A stretch of DNA of 64,000 nucleotides from Lysobacterales bacterium (lineage in GTDB: Bacteria; Pseudomonadota; Gammaproteobacteria; Xanthomonadales; SZUA-36): assembly GCA_013042915.1 (NCBI GenBank), contig JABDPF010000033.1:1-64000 (forward strand). Direction: 5' to 3'. Positions 23,165-32,812 of the stretch are shown in pieces (within the stretch, counting starts at the first letter, position 1; every line of letters starts with the position of its first letter). The position numbers and the translations under genes were made by a program. The notes under the pieces are model-generated. The model was not told the origin of the DNA, did not search any database, and worked only from the letters and a program-made list of their open reading frames with translations.

Positions 23165-24292
23165 TCAGGGAGCCTCGCCGCTCCCGCTTTCGGCCGGCGG
23201 ATCTGCATCAGGCCGGCCAGCCGGGGCGCGGGTATACAAATGGCTGGCCCGGTAGCGGTCGTTGAGATGCCTCACCAATACGTTCAGCGCGGCCGCCACC
23301 GGCAAAGCCAGCAAGATGCCCAGGAAGCCGAACAGCTGCCCGCCCGCCAACACGGCAAAGATCACGGTCACCGGGTGAAGACCGATACGGTCTCCGACCA
23401 GCAGCGGCGTCAGGAACATGCTCTCGGCAGACTGCCCCACCCCGAATACGGCCAGCACCAGCAGCAGGTGCCAGAGGTCCCCGAACTGGAACAGCACCGC
23501 GATCACGGCAGCCAACACGCCCACGAAAGTCCCGAGGTAAGGCACGATACTCAACAAGCCTGCACCCATGCCGATTACGAATGCCAGGTCGAGCCCCACT
23601 GCCCACAGTCCGATCGCATAGATCAGGCCAAGGCCGGTCATTACCAGCAACTGCCCCCGGATGAACGCGCCCAGCACTTCGTCGATTTCATGGGCGATCT
23701 GGGCAACCGTCGGTTCCAGCGCGCGCGGCAGCAATCTGCGAATTCCATCGATCAACTTGTCCCAGTCCCGCAACAGGTAAAAGGTGACGACAGGAATGAG
23801 CACCAGGTTAAGCACCCAGTGGATCGCCGCCTGGCCGCTGCGGGACACCGTTCCGAGCACCCCGAGGACCGCCGTGCCGGCTTCCTTCCAGTAGTTGCGG
23901 GCCGTCTCGAACAGCACCTCGGGTTCGACGGTCACGATGTTGAAACCCAGCCGCGCCTCGACCCAGGGCACCGCCGTTCCCACCAACCACTCGGCTACCT
24001 CTGGCGCACGCTGAATAAGTTCTTGTAACTGTCTGATTAAAAGAGGAACAATAATCAAAAGGATCAGCGTCAACACCATGCTGATCAAAATGAACACCAG
24101 CGTGACCGCCACGGTGCGATTGACGCGCCAGCGGAAGAAATGCAATTTTTCGAATCGATCGACCAGCGGATCGCCCAGGTAGGCCAACCCGGCCGATACC
24201 GCGAACGGTGTGATGATGGGCGCGAGGCTGTGCAGCAACCAGCCCGCCAGCAGGACCAGCGCCAGGCCGAACCAGCGGTGAGACTCGGTCAT
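23165..24292 (-). CDS. AI-2E family transporter (PerM-like permease)
   Basis: 375 aa with about eight membrane segments. Family signatures: LAYLGDPLVDRFEK (about residues 37-50), the periplasmic amphipathic stretch with an LIRQLQEL core, and DRIGLHPVTVIFAVLAGG near the C-terminus. Substrates of this family vary (autoinducer-2, Na+/H+ exchange) and cannot be told from sequence; its constant position between hda and the DUF2066 gene in gammaproteobacteria corresponds to PerM. The start overlaps the preceding stop by 4 bp (ATGA). The tail is Pro/Gly/Ser-rich. Confidence 0.88.
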   Translation of the reverse strand: MTESHRWFGLALVLLAGWLLHSLAPIITPFAVSAGLAYLGDPLVDRFEKLHFFRWRVNRTVAVTLVFILISMVLTLILLIIVPLLIRQLQELIQRAPEVAEWLVGTAVPWVEARLGFNIVTVEPEVLFETARNYWKEAGTAVLGVLGTVSRSGQAAIHWVLNLVLIPVVTFYLLRDWDKLIDGIRRLLPRALEPTVAQIAHEIDEVLGAFIRGQLLVMTGLGLIYAIGLWAVGLDLAFVIGMGAGLLSIVPYLGTFVGVLAAVIAVLFQFGDLWHLLLVLAVFGVGQSAESMFLTPLLVGDRIGLHPVTVIFAVLAGGQLFGFLGILLALPVAAALNVLVRHLNDRYRASHLYTRAPAGRPDADPPAESGSGEAP

Positions 24293-25350
24293 CGCAATTC
24301 ATCCTCCCCTGCCAGGACGTAACGACCGTCCTGGCGGGTGTTCTCGATGACGCCGTCGTGATCGAACACGTCAAGCAGGTAATTCGGCAGGGCATTGAGA
24401 CGGAGTTGGAAAGTGATGCCGTCCGACCTGGCCGCGATGACATCGACGCGCTCGACCAATGCCAGGCGTTGCAGGTAGGCCAGCAGCTCCTGGTATTCGC
24501 GAGTCGTATTGACACCCTCCACCGTCAGTTCGAAATCCGAACTCGAAAGTCCGGCGGCGCCGATCGAGTTGGCGGCGGCGACCTGGTCGATTGCCTGCTG
24601 CAGACCGTTGACGAGCACGGCTTCGAGGTCAAATCCGTCCAGCCGCCAACCCCAGTTCTCTTCGCCAAAACCCAGGTTGGCACGCACGTCCCAACGCGGA
24701 CCCTGTCGCTGCGCCGCCAAAATCATCACCCCGGTGCCCTTGGCGCCGGCCAGGTCCTCGGTATAGCCACCCCACAGCAATTGGGTGTCGACCGGGTACA
24801 TGCCGTCCTCGTCCGGCCGCGGCCAGGCGAGGGGTTGTCCGCGTCGACGGGCGACATCGTCGAGCCGTGCTTCGAGATAGCCCAGCTCGAGCGGCATAAT
24901 TTCTCGCTGGAAGCCGTTGTCGACCACAACCCACATTTCGATCACGCGCCGGTCAGCGCGCCACAACGGTAATTGCAGCTCGCGCGCCAACTCGTCCACG
25001 CGGGACCCGACGAAGGACGCGCTGAGGCGCAAGTCTTGCTCGAGCCCGCCGTCGGCACGGGGCAATACGACCAGGTCGTAGTAGTAACTCACGACGATGG
25101 AAGGCGCCACGGCGAGGGCTTGCTCGAGTTCGGGAACAGCGCTGAAGTCGCGCACGCCGCTGTGTTTTTCCAGCGCGTTCAGCAAGGCCAGCGGCATGGC
25201 GCGAGCGCGTTCGTCCGGGCCCTGGTCCGCGACCGGTGCCTTGCCGGCGTACACGTCAACCTCCAGGGCGTACACGGCGGAAAACGGCAACGCGAGCAGC
25301 CACAACAAGAGTGGCATCAACGGCAGAAGTGAGGGGAAGAATCGAATCAT
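24289..25350 (-). CDS. DUF2066 domain-containing exported protein
   Basis: 353 aa with a Sec signal peptide (residues 1 to about 28, hydrophobic LLPLMPLLLWLLALPFSAVYA) and no further membrane segment, so periplasmic or envelope-associated. The region about 30-200, with DVYAGKAPVADQGPDERARA and VSYYYDLVVLP, matches the DUF2066 family found next to purM in gammaproteobacteria. Function unknown. It is divergent from purM with only 37 bp between, so their promoters must overlap. Coupled to the permease gene by an ATGA overlap. Confidence 0.8.
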   Translation of the reverse strand: MIRFFPSLLPLMPLLLWLLALPFSAVYALEVDVYAGKAPVADQGPDERARAMPLALLNALEKHSGVRDFSAVPELEQALAVAPSIVVSYYYDLVVLPRADGGLEQDLRLSASFVGSRVDELARELQLPLWRADRRVIEMWVVVDNGFQREIMPLELGYLEARLDDVARRRGQPLAWPRPDEDGMYPVDTQLLWGGYTEDLAGAKGTGVMILAAQRQGPRWDVRANLGFGEENWGWRLDGFDLEAVLVNGLQQAIDQVAAANSIGAAGLSSSDFELTVEGVNTTREYQELLAYLQRLALVERVDVIAARSDGITFQLRLNALPNYLLDVFDHDGVIENTRQDGRYVLAGEDELR

Positions 25351-25387
25351 GGTCTACGGGGTGCAAAGCCAGTAAATAAGATAACAT

Positions 25388-26503
25388 ATGCCCCTTTCGA
25401 GAAGTAACGCAAAAACCCACGGGAACCGCACTTTGAGCATAAAGTCCAACGACAGCAGTGGCCTGTCCTACCGTGACGCCGGCGTCGACATCGACGCGGG
25501 CAACGAACTCGTAGAACGCATCAAGCCGGCCGTGAAAAAAACCCTGCGGCCGGAGGTCATGACCGGCCTGGGTGGCTTCGGTGCGCTGTTCAGGATCGAC
25601 CTCGATCGCTGGCGCGAACCGTTACTCGTTTCCGGTACCGACGGGGTCGGCACCAAGCTGCTGCTGGCCCGCGTCATCGGCCGCCACGACACGATCGGCA
25701 TCGATCTCGTGGCCATGTGCGTCAATGACATCCTGACCGCAGGCGCCGAACCCCTGTTCTTCCTCGACTATTACGCCACTGGCAAGCTGGAACTTTCGGA
25801 GGCGGAACAGGTTATCGGTGGTATCGCCGAGGGCTGCCGACAGGCCGGCTGCGCGCTGATCGGCGGCGAAACGGCGGAAATGCCGGGCATGTACGGCGCG
25901 GGTGACTACGACCTGGCCGGTTTCACGGTGGGCGCAGTGGAACGCTCGGCCGTGCTGGACGGCAGCCGCATCGCAACGGGTCACCGGGTGCTCGGGATGG
26001 AATCCAGCGGGCCGCACTCCAACGGCTATTCGCTGATTCGTAAGGTCCTCGAGCGCTCCGGCGCCGCCTTGGACGAATCGATCGGGGGCGCCGGGAGCGA
26101 GCGGGTTTCACTCGGTGAGGCACTTCTCGAGCCCACCCGGATTTACGTCAAGCCGGTGCTCGACATGCTGAAAAACGGGGGCATTGACGGCCTCGCCCAC
26201 ATCACCGGCGGCGGCATCACCGAGAACATCGTGAGGATTCTGCCCGACGGTCTGGGCCTGCGCGTCGACACGTCGGCATGGAAGCGTCCAGCGGTTTTCA
26301 ATTGGTTGCAGCGCGAGGGCGGCATCGAACCCGGCGAAATGCTGCGCACCTTCAATTGCGGTATCGGCATGGTCATGCTCGCCCACCCGGACCAGGCGCC
26401 GGGTCTCATTCAACGTTCGATCGATCACGGCATACCGTGCACGGACATCGGCGAAGTCATACCCCAAGAGGGCGGAGCCCCGCGCGTGGCTTACGACACA
26501 TGA
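25388..26503 (+). CDS. purM: phosphoribosylformylglycinamidine cyclo-ligase
   Basis: AIR synthetase, fifth step of purine synthesis. 371 aa from the ATG. Conserved [33 protein letters not shown], and [21 protein letters not shown] are present. The first 15 residues have no counterpart in homologues and the ATG has no Shine-Dalgarno; a TTG at 25433 ([17 protein letters not shown]) with GGGAA upstream would give 356 aa and is a credible alternative start. The stop overlaps purN by 4 bp. Confidence 0.95.
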   Translation: MPLSRSNAKTHGNRTLSIKSNDSSGLSYRDAGVDIDAGNELVERIKPAVKKTLRPEVMTGLGGFGALFRIDLDRWREPLLVSGTDGVGTKLLLARVIGRHDTIGIDLVAMCVNDILTAGAEPLFFLDYYATGKLELSEAEQVIGGIAEGCRQAGCALIGGETAEMPGMYGAGDYDLAGFTVGAVERSAVLDGSRIATGHRVLGMESSGPHSNGYSLIRKVLERSGAALDESIGGAGSERVSLGEALLEPTRIYVKPVLDMLKNGGIDGLAHITGGGITENIVRILPDGLGLRVDTSAWKRPAVFNWLQREGGIEPGEMLRTFNCGIGMVMLAHPDQAPGLIQRSIDHGIPCTDIGEVIPQEGGAPRVAYDT

Positions 26504-27168
26504 AACCGGTGCGCAGAGCCTCGGTGCTGATTTCAGGCACCGGCAGTAATCTCCAGGCCCTGATTGACGCGATTTTCGAGGGCCGCCTGGAACTGGAGAT
26601 CCTCCATGTCATTTCGAATGTCGCCGATGCGCCCGGGCTGCAGCGCGCTGAGCAGGCGGGCATTCGCACCAGCATCCTGGAACACGGCCGCTTCGCGAAG
26701 CGTGACGATTTCGATGCCGCGCTGGCCCTGCTGATGTCGGTGGGCAAACCGGACCTGGTCATCCTGGCCGGCTTCATGCGCATCATCGGCGAGGCCGTGC
26801 TGATCCCTTTCGAGGGCCGGATGATCAACCTGCACCCGGCCCTGTTGCCCAAGTTCCGGGGCGTGGACACCTACCAGCGGGCGCTCGATGCGGGCGAGAA
26901 CATTCACGGCGCCAGCATTCACTTCGTGACGGCAGAACTCGACGGCGGGCCGGTCATCTCGCAGGTCGAAATTCCGGTAGAACAGGGGGACGACGCCGAG
27001 CGCCTGGCAGCGCGGCTGGGCCCAAGGGAACACGAACTGGTCGTCGCCACGGTTGAATTCCTGACCCGGCACGCGGTCGAATGCGACGATGGAACCCTCA
27101 TCGTGGACGGAAAATCGCTGGATACGCCGTATCTGCTGCAAGCCGACGGAGCGCTCCATGCCCGCTAG
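26500..27168 (+). CDS. purN: phosphoribosylglycinamide formyltransferase (folate-dependent)
   Basis: GAR transformylase, third step of purine synthesis; uses 10-formyl-THF. 222 aa. [16 protein letters not shown] near the N-terminus binds phosphate, [13 protein letters not shown] carries the catalytic Asn/His, and [15 protein letters not shown] carries the catalytic Asp. The open frame runs upstream inside purM, but the ATG overlapping the purM stop (ATGA) gives the family start [17 protein letters not shown]. Confidence 0.96.
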   Translation: MKPVRRASVLISGTGSNLQALIDAIFEGRLELEILHVISNVADAPGLQRAEQAGIRTSILEHGRFAKRDDFDAALALLMSVGKPDLVILAGFMRIIGEAVLIPFEGRMINLHPALLPKFRGVDTYQRALDAGENIHGASIHFVTAELDGGPVISQVEIPVEQGDDAERLAARLGPREHELVVATVEFLTRHAVECDDGTLIVDGKSLDTPYLLQADGALHAR

Positions 27169-27931
27169 GCTGATTGCACTGCTCGTCGGCTTTGTCGCCC
27201 TATCCTGGGCTACATGGACGTGGGCCGACTTCGACACCTACAGCGCGCGCTACTCGATTTTCCGCAACGGAAAAATCACCGGGATGCTGGACATTGAACT
27301 CAGACGCGAGGGCGACCGCTGGGAAATCAGCAGCCAAGGGAGGGGAACGCATGGCCTGGCGCGCATCCTCCGAGCGAGTGATCGCGAAAACGTAGAGGGC
27401 CGCCTGGTCGACGGCCGTTACCTGCCCGAGAAGCACAACCGGCATACCCGGGTAGCCGGCATCGACAACCGATGGGACGCGACCTTCGACTGGAAAAGCG
27501 GAAACGTGACCGTCGTTCACGACGGTGACGAGACCTACGTTCTACCGCTCGATGGCGGCGCGCTGGACCCGCTGACCATGAAACTGGAAATGCGCAGGCA
27601 ACTGGTCGAGGGATCTGACGATCTGCACTTCCTGATGGTGGAGGAGGACGAGATCGACGCCCAGACCTTTCGTGTGCTGGATACCGAGTGGCTGGAGACG
27701 TCGCTCGGCTGCCTGAAAACCATCCCGATCGAGAAAGTACGAAACAACAAACGACGCTACACGAGGGCCTGGCACGCGTCGGAACTGGGCAACATCGAGG
27801 TCCGCCTGGAGCACGGTAAAACCGGCGGTGACCACATGGAGATGCGAATCACGAAGCTGACCATGGATGACGTGGAAGTCCAGCCACGACCCGGATGTGC
27901 GGCGATGCAGGCGGCATCGCCCGGGGACTGA
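27158..27931 (+). CDS. DUF3108 domain-containing exported protein
   Basis: 257 aa with a cleavable signal peptide (about residues 1-22, ending TWTWA) and a beta-rich mature region DFDTYSARYSIFRNGKITG that matches the DUF3108 family. These proteins occur directly after purN in many gammaproteobacteria; function unknown, probably periplasmic. The start overlaps the end of purN by 11 bp. The chosen ATG restores the signal peptide; the upstream in-frame extension lies wholly in purN. Confidence 0.82.
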   Translation: MPARLIALLVGFVALSWATWTWADFDTYSARYSIFRNGKITGMLDIELRREGDRWEISSQGRGTHGLARILRASDRENVEGRLVDGRYLPEKHNRHTRVAGIDNRWDATFDWKSGNVTVVHDGDETYVLPLDGGALDPLTMKLEMRRQLVEGSDDLHFLMVEEDEIDAQTFRVLDTEWLETSLGCLKTIPIEKVRNNKRRYTRAWHASELGNIEVRLEHGKTGGDHMEMRITKLTMDDVEVQPRPGCAAMQAASPGD

Positions 27932-27962
27932 CCCACGCTTCGGCTTAGTCAGCCAAACCGGT

Positions 27963-28193
27963 TCAACCGACTTCCGAAGGCGCCTGCGTCAGCAACCCCA
28001 GGGCGTGGATTTCATTACCCATTTTGCTGCCCAGCGTGGCATACACCATGCGATGGCGCCGAATGGTCGGAACACCCTCGAACGAGGGGCTGACCACCAC
28101 GGCCTCGAAATGCGTGCCGTCTTCTCCGCTGACCCGGACCGTTGCGTCCGGCATCCCGTCACGGATCATTTGCTCTATTGTTGTGCTATCCAT
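27963..28193 (-). CDS. ibaG: BolA family protein, IbaG/YrbA type
   Basis: 76 aa with the BolA fold signature: a helix, then VRVSGEDGTHFEAVVVSP (about residues 19-36), RRHRMVYATLG (about 45-55) and the C-terminal EIHALGLLTQAP. The conserved His pair in THFEA and RRHRM is consistent with Fe-S cluster binding together with a monothiol glutaredoxin. The sequence and its position beside yrbG-kdsD match YrbA/IbaG rather than BolA itself. It is convergent with the DUF3108 gene and divergent from yrbG. Confidence 0.88.
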   Translation of the reverse strand: MDSTTIEQMIRDGMPDATVRVSGEDGTHFEAVVVSPSFEGVPTIRRHRMVYATLGSKMGNEIHALGLLTQAPSEVG

Positions 28194-28329
28194 AGACTAG
28201 TCATCCTCGTATCTGCTTGGCCCAGGCCAACCGGCTTTGAGAGCCGGACATGATAATGGAACCTAGACCGATCTCAAACTTCGACGGGCCGTGGAGCCAC
28301 AGCCGCAAGAAGGGAAGCGAGACTCATTC

Positions 28330-29319
28330 ATGCTGATCCCGATCGCTCAGATCATCGGCGGCTTCATCCTGCTGGTCTGGGGTGCCGACCGCCTGGTCGC
28401 CGGCGCCTCCGCACTGGCCAGGAACCTCGGGGTGTCGCCATTGGTCATCGGCCTCACCATCGTCGCCTTCGGAACCTCGGCGCCGGAATTGGTCGTGTCC
28501 GGCGTGGCGGCGGCACGGGGCAACCCGGGCCTGGCGGTGGGCAACGCGATCGGCTCCAACATTGCCAATATCGGCTTGATCCTGGGCCTGACGGCTGTCG
28601 TCTATCCCCTGCGCGTGGAATCAGAGACGCTGAAACGTGAGTACCCGATCCTCATGCTGATCATGGTCGCGGGCTTCATCATGGCCGCCGACCTCGAATT
28701 GAACAAGACCGAGGGCTGGCTGCTGCTGACCGGGCTGGGGGCCCTGCTGATCTGGATGGTGCGCTTCGGTATGAGACGCAGCACGGAGGACCCGTTGGCC
28801 AAGGAATTCGACGCGGAAATCCCGCGCGACATGCCAACACGCCACGCCGTCACCTGGTTGCTGGTCGGCCTGATCGTGCTCCCACTCAGCTCGACATTCC
28901 TGGTGGAAGGCGCCGTTTTCATCGCACGCAATCTGCATGTCTCCGAGGCCGTCATCGGCCTGACCATCATCGCGTTGGGCACCAGCCTGCCCGAACTGGC
29001 GGCTGCCCTGACCAGTGCATTGCGACAGGAGGACGACCTCGCCATCGGCAATGTCATCGGCTCGAACATGTTCAACATCCTAGGTGTGCTCGGAATCGCC
29101 GCGATCGTCGAGCCCATCGAGATCGACGCGCTGATCCTCAGGCAGGACTTTCCGGTGATGTTCCTGTTCACCATCCTGCTGTTTTTCATGGCTTACGGCC
29201 TGCGCGGCCCAGGCCGCATCAATCGGCGTTCCGGTATCCTGTTGCTGGTGCTCTTCTTTTCCTACCAGGTGCTGATCTGGATAACGGCCACCCGCATCCC
29301 CGACGGCCTTCCGGTCTGA
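28330..29319 (+). CDS. calcium/sodium antiporter (CaCA family, YrbG-like)
   Basis: 329 aa, about ten membrane segments in two inverted halves. The alpha-repeat signatures of K+-dependent/independent Na+/Ca2+ exchangers appear twice: VAFGTSAPELVVSG with GNAIGSNIANIG in the first half, and IALGTSLPELAAAL with GNVIGSNMFNILGVLG in the second. The acidic residues in the GTSxPEL motifs bind Ca2+. A GTG 13 codons upstream is in frame, but the ATG at 28330 is the membrane-protein start. First gene of the yrbG-kdsD-kdsC-lptCAB run. Confidence 0.92.
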   Translation: MLIPIAQIIGGFILLVWGADRLVAGASALARNLGVSPLVIGLTIVAFGTSAPELVVSGVAAARGNPGLAVGNAIGSNIANIGLILGLTAVVYPLRVESETLKREYPILMLIMVAGFIMAADLELNKTEGWLLLTGLGALLIWMVRFGMRRSTEDPLAKEFDAEIPRDMPTRHAVTWLLVGLIVLPLSSTFLVEGAVFIARNLHVSEAVIGLTIIALGTSLPELAAALTSALRQEDDLAIGNVIGSNMFNILGVLGIAAIVEPIEIDALILRQDFPVMFLFTILLFFMAYGLRGPGRINRRSGILLLVLFFSYQVLIWITATRIPDGLPV

Positions 29320-29365
29320 ATCGCAAACGGCTGTAATCCGGCCGTGCCCCGGTTAAACTAGCCTG

Positions 29366-30337
29366 ATGAATTCCGACGCCGTCAAAAACCTGGCCCGTGC
29401 CGTCATCGAAACGGAGGCGGCCGCGGTAGGCCAACTGGCCGAGCGCCTGGACCAGGGCTTCCTCGATGCCTGCCGTTTCATGCTGGAATGCAAGGGTCGG
29501 GTGGTCGTGATCGGTGTCGGAAAATCGGGCCATATCGGCAGCAAGATCGCCGCCACCCTCGCCAGCACCGGCACACCGGCTTTTTTCGTGCATCCGGCCG
29601 AGGCCAGCCACGGCGACCTGGGTATGATCAAGCCCTTCGACGTGATCCTGGCGCTGTCCAATTCAGGCGAAACGGACGAGGTCAACGTGATCCTGCCGGT
29701 TCTCAAGCGCCTGGGCGTGATCATCGTGGCAATGACCGGCAAGCCGAACTCCACGCTCGCCCGACATTCCGACGCGCACATCAACGTGGCTGTCGCCAAG
29801 GAAGCCTGTCCGCTGGGACTGGCGCCGACCTCCAGCACGACCGCCGCTCTCGTGATGGGCGACGCCCTGGCCGTGTCGCTGCTCGAAACCCGCGGTTTCA
29901 CTCGCGAGGACTTCGCACGCTCGCACCCGGCCGGCCAGCTGGGACGGCGCTTACTGCTGCATATCCACGACATCATGCACGCCGGCGACGAAATTCCTGC
30001 CGTCAGCGTGACGGCGTCGATCAGCCAGGCCATCGTCGAGATGACGGAAAAACGCCTGGGCATGACGGCCGTGGTCGATGAATCAGGCCAGGTGGTCGGG
30101 GTGTACACCGACGGCGACCTGCGCCGCACGCTTGACGCCAACCTGGACCCCCATCGCACGCCCGTCAGCGAGGTGATGTCGCGTGGCGGCAAGCGCATTC
30201 ATCCCGAGGCCTTGGCCGAGGAAGGCATGCACATGATGCAGCAGCACCGCATCCAGGGCCTGCTGGTGATCGATGGCGACGACCGGCTGGTGGGGGCGCT
30301 GAATTTCCAGGACCTGCTCAAGGCGGGGGTGGTCTGA
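29366..30337 (+). CDS. kdsD: D-arabinose 5-phosphate isomerase
   Basis: Interconverts ribulose 5-phosphate and arabinose 5-phosphate, supplying KdsA. 323 aa: SIS domain (about residues 34-170; VVVIGVGKSGHIGSKIAATL, ALSNSGETDEV, KEACPLGLAPTSSTTAALVM) followed by two CBS domains (about 205-323). The SIS motifs and CBS pair are those of KdsD/GutQ; its position ahead of kdsC identifies it as KdsD. The stop is followed immediately by the kdsC ATG. Confidence 0.95.
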   Translation: MNSDAVKNLARAVIETEAAAVGQLAERLDQGFLDACRFMLECKGRVVVIGVGKSGHIGSKIAATLASTGTPAFFVHPAEASHGDLGMIKPFDVILALSNSGETDEVNVILPVLKRLGVIIVAMTGKPNSTLARHSDAHINVAVAKEACPLGLAPTSSTTAALVMGDALAVSLLETRGFTREDFARSHPAGQLGRRLLLHIHDIMHAGDEIPAVSVTASISQAIVEMTEKRLGMTAVVDESGQVVGVYTDGDLRRTLDANLDPHRTPVSEVMSRGGKRIHPEALAEEGMHMMQQHRIQGLLVIDGDDRLVGALNFQDLLKAGVV

Positions 30338-30892
30338 ATGGCGACGATCGACACGAATGGCTATGACCCCTTGCTGGTCGAACGGGCATCTCGAATCCGC
30401 CTGTTTGCGATGGACGTGGACGGTGTGCTGACCGACGGCAAACTCTACTACGATGGCCAGGGCGGCGAAGCCAAAGCGTTTTCGACACGGGACGGCCTGG
30501 GCCTGGCCCTGCTTTTGCGCCACGGCGTTGAACTCGCCCTGATCACGGCGCGTGAATCACAGGCGGTGGCGCGGCGGGCGGCTGAACTCGGCATCGAACG
30601 GGTTTACCAGGGCAGCCGGCGCAAGCTGGATGCGTACAACGCATTGCTCACGGACACGGGGCTGGAACCCGAACAGGTCTGCTACGCCGGCGATGACTGG
30701 GTCGACCTGCCGGTGCTGCTTCGTGTCGGCCTGTCGGTTACGGTTGCCGATGGCGACCCGATCGTGCGGCAACGCGTGCACTGGGTGACCCGGCGAGCCG
30801 GTGGTGACGGCGCGGTGCGTGAAGTTTGCGACCTCATTCTCGCCGCCCGGGGCCTCGACGATGCGGCGCTGGATGGAATCCTGGAGCAGTGA
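30338..30892 (+). CDS. kdsC: KDO 8-phosphate phosphatase
   Basis: HAD-superfamily phosphatase that hydrolyses KDO 8-P to KDO. 184 aa, the C0-type HAD without a cap. Catalytic Asp26 and Asp28 lie in MDVDGVLTDGKLYYDG; ALITARESQAVARRA carries motif II and CYAGDDWVDLPVLL motif IV. Directly abuts kdsD; the last codons overlap the lptC GTG (GTGA). Confidence 0.95.
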   Translation: MATIDTNGYDPLLVERASRIRLFAMDVDGVLTDGKLYYDGQGGEAKAFSTRDGLGLALLLRHGVELALITARESQAVARRAAELGIERVYQGSRRKLDAYNALLTDTGLEPEQVCYAGDDWVDLPVLLRVGLSVTVADGDPIVRQRVHWVTRRAGGDGAVREVCDLILAARGLDDAALDGILEQ

Positions 30893-31452
30893 TCCGCAGG
30901 CGTACCCGTCTCGGCATTCTGCTGATGTCAGCGCTGGCCGGGCTTACCTGGCTGCTGTCGAGACCGACCGAAACGGACGGTGAGGCGCCCGTCGCCGGAA
31001 TCGATACCCGGCTCAATTACGCCTTGCACGACTTCCAGGGCCGCCTGCTGGACCAACAGGGTGAAACCCGCCTGGAAATCTCGGCGCCCCTGCTCCAAAA
31101 CAACGCCGCCAGCGGAATCGGCACCGTCGAAAAACCCGACATCCGCATTCAGCAAGACAACGAAGAGTGGTACATTACCGCGGATTCGGCGGTTATCGCG
31201 CCGGACCGGGAAAAAATTACACTGGCCGGCCGGGTCAATATGCTGCGCCGCAACGCCGTCACCGGAGCACGACTCGATATCGTGACCCGTGACGTGCTGC
31301 TGGACGTGACACCGCGCACCGCGAGCACCGATGCGGACGTGCGCATCCTGCAGAACCGGGACCGGCTGGACGCCACCGGCATGCGACTCGACATCATCAA
31401 TGACCGGTTTGAACTGTTAAGCGAGGTGAGGGCCCACTATGAAGTGTATTAA
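30889..31452 (+). CDS. lptC: LPS export system protein LptC
   Basis: Inner-membrane bitopic protein passing LPS from LptB2FG to LptA. 187 aa. One N-terminal membrane helix (about residues 8-24, LGILLMSALAGLTWLLS) then a periplasmic beta-jellyroll (YALHDFQGRLLDQQG, LNADVRILQNRDRLDATGM-like strands). I use the GTG overlapping the kdsC stop (GTGA), because the upstream in-frame ATG lies within kdsC and would place an odd Arg/Pro stretch before the helix. Overlaps lptA by 14 bp. Confidence 0.88.
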   Translation: MIRRRTRLGILLMSALAGLTWLLSRPTETDGEAPVAGIDTRLNYALHDFQGRLLDQQGETRLEISAPLLQNNAASGIGTVEKPDIRIQQDNEEWYITADSAVIAPDREKITLAGRVNMLRRNAVTGARLDIVTRDVLLDVTPRTASTDADVRILQNRDRLDATGMRLDIINDRFELLSEVRAHYEVY

Positions 31453-32053
31453 GCGTTCCTCCGCCGCGTTCTTGTGTCTGCTGCTGGCAGCGCCTTCGGT
31501 GCAGGCCCTGAAGACTGATCGCCAGGAACCGTTGGACGTGAAAGCCGATGCGACATCGGGCACGCTCGGGGACGGTTTGGCGACGCTCGAAGGCCAGGTC
31601 GAGATTCGGCAGGGCTCGCTGCGGATCCAGGCAGACGTCGCCAAGGTGTCAAAAACCGAGGGCCGTGTAACGCGTATCGCATTGACGGGCAACCCCGTGC
31701 AGCTGCAGCAGGAAATCGAAAACGAAGGGTTGGTGGTCGCACAGGCCAGCGCGATCGAATACGAGGTTGCGACCGGAATCGTGACGCTCACCGGGGAGGC
31801 GGACGTTGTCCATCCCCAGTACCACATCAGCGGCGAGGCCCTGGTGTATGACATGAACGTGCAGCACTTCCAGGGCAGCAGCACCGACCCCGAGGGCCGC
31901 ATCCAAATACGGCTTGACCCGGAGCTCCTGCCCGGCAACCAGCCCGGCACGACACCGGGCGCCGGCGCGGAAAGTCCGACGGAGGACCCAGGCGAAGACC
32001 CAGGCGCAAATCCAGGCGAAGACCCCGGAACCCCAGCTGGAGAACCCGGCTAG
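31439..32053 (+). CDS. lptA: LPS transport periplasmic protein LptA with a repeat-bearing acidic tail
   Basis: Periplasmic bridge protein of the Lpt machine. 204 aa: signal peptide (about residues 1-23), then an OstA-like domain (about 30-165; VKADATSGTLGDGLATLEGQ, ASAIEYEVATGIVTLTGEAD). The last 40 residues form a low-complexity Pro/Gly/Asp/Glu tail with four four-residue units (DPGE, DPGA, NPGE, DPGT) encoded by a 12-bp tandem repeat. Such a tail is not part of the E. coli protein. lptB starts in the base after the stop. Confidence 0.9.
   Translation: MKCIKRSSAAFLCLLLAAPSVQALKTDRQEPLDVKADATSGTLGDGLATLEGQVEIRQGSLRIQADVAKVSKTEGRVTRIALTGNPVQLQQEIENEGLVVAQASAIEYEVATGIVTLTGEADVVHPQYHISGEALVYDMNVQHFQGSSTDPEGRIQIRLDPELLPGNQPGTTPGAGAESPTEDPGEDPGANPGEDPGTPAGEPG
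31985..32032 (+). repeat. 12-bp coding minisatellite, four units, in lptA
   Basis: Units at 31985-31996, 31997-32008, 32009-32020 and 32021-32032 (GACCCAGGCGAA, GACCCAGGCGCA, AATCCAGGCGAA, GACCCCGGAACC). The period is a multiple of three, so copy-number change would alter the LptA tail without frameshift. Confidence 0.75.
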
Positions 32054-32773
32054 ATGCTCAAGGCCGAAAGCCTCCACAAAACGTTCGGTAAGCGGGAGGT
32101 CGTCCGCGGCGTGACCTTGCAGGTCGAACGCGGCAACGTCGTCGGGTTGCTCGGACCGAACGGCGCAGGCAAAACGACCTGCTTCTACATGATCGTCGGC
32201 CTGATTGCGGTCGATAAAGGCGTGATCGAGGTCGACGGCGCCGACATCACGCACGAGCCGGTCAATGAACGCTCTTCGCTGGGTGTCGGTTATCTGCCCC
32301 AGGACGCGTCGATCTTCCGCAAACTGACGGTCGAGCAGAACATCATGTCGATTCTCGAAATTCGTAAAAACCTGAAGCCCGAAGAGCGTCAGGACCGCTT
32401 GCAGCAATTGATGGAAGACCTCGGCATTACCCACATCGCCCGGCAGTCAGGCATCAGCCTCTCCGGCGGCGAGCGGCGGCGTGCCGAGATCGCACGGGCG
32501 TTGGCCGCTGCCCCGCGCTTCATCCTGCTTGACGAGCCCTTCGCCGGTGTCGACCCGATCTCGGTTATCGAAATCCAGAAAATCGTCGGACACCTGACCG
32601 ATCTCGGTATCGGCGTGCTGATCACCGACCACAATGTGCGGGAAACGCTAGGCATCTGTGACCACGCCTACATCCTGAACGACGGCCAGGTGCTGGCGCA
32701 GGGCAAGCCCGAGACCATCGTTGAAAACGACGAAGTGCGGGAAGTGTACCTGGGCAGAAACTTCAGGCTCTGA
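32054..32773 (+). CDS. lptB: LPS export ATPase LptB
   Basis: Cytoplasmic ABC ATPase of LptB2FG. 239 aa. Walker [19 protein letters not shown] (about residues 34-51), signature [15 protein letters not shown], Walker [17 protein letters not shown], and the switch His in [11 protein letters not shown]. Directly abuts lptA; lptF and lptG are not in the window. Confidence 0.97.
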   Translation: MLKAESLHKTFGKREVVRGVTLQVERGNVVGLLGPNGAGKTTCFYMIVGLIAVDKGVIEVDGADITHEPVNERSSLGVGYLPQDASIFRKLTVEQNIMSILEIRKNLKPEERQDRLQQLMEDLGITHIARQSGISLSGGERRRAEIARALAAAPRFILLDEPFAGVDPISVIEIQKIVGHLTDLGIGVLITDHNVRETLGICDHAYILNDGQVLAQGKPETIVENDEVREVYLGRNFRL

Positions 32774-32812
32774 TGATGCCCAACGGCGCGATTTACGCTA
32801 AGGTTGATTACC

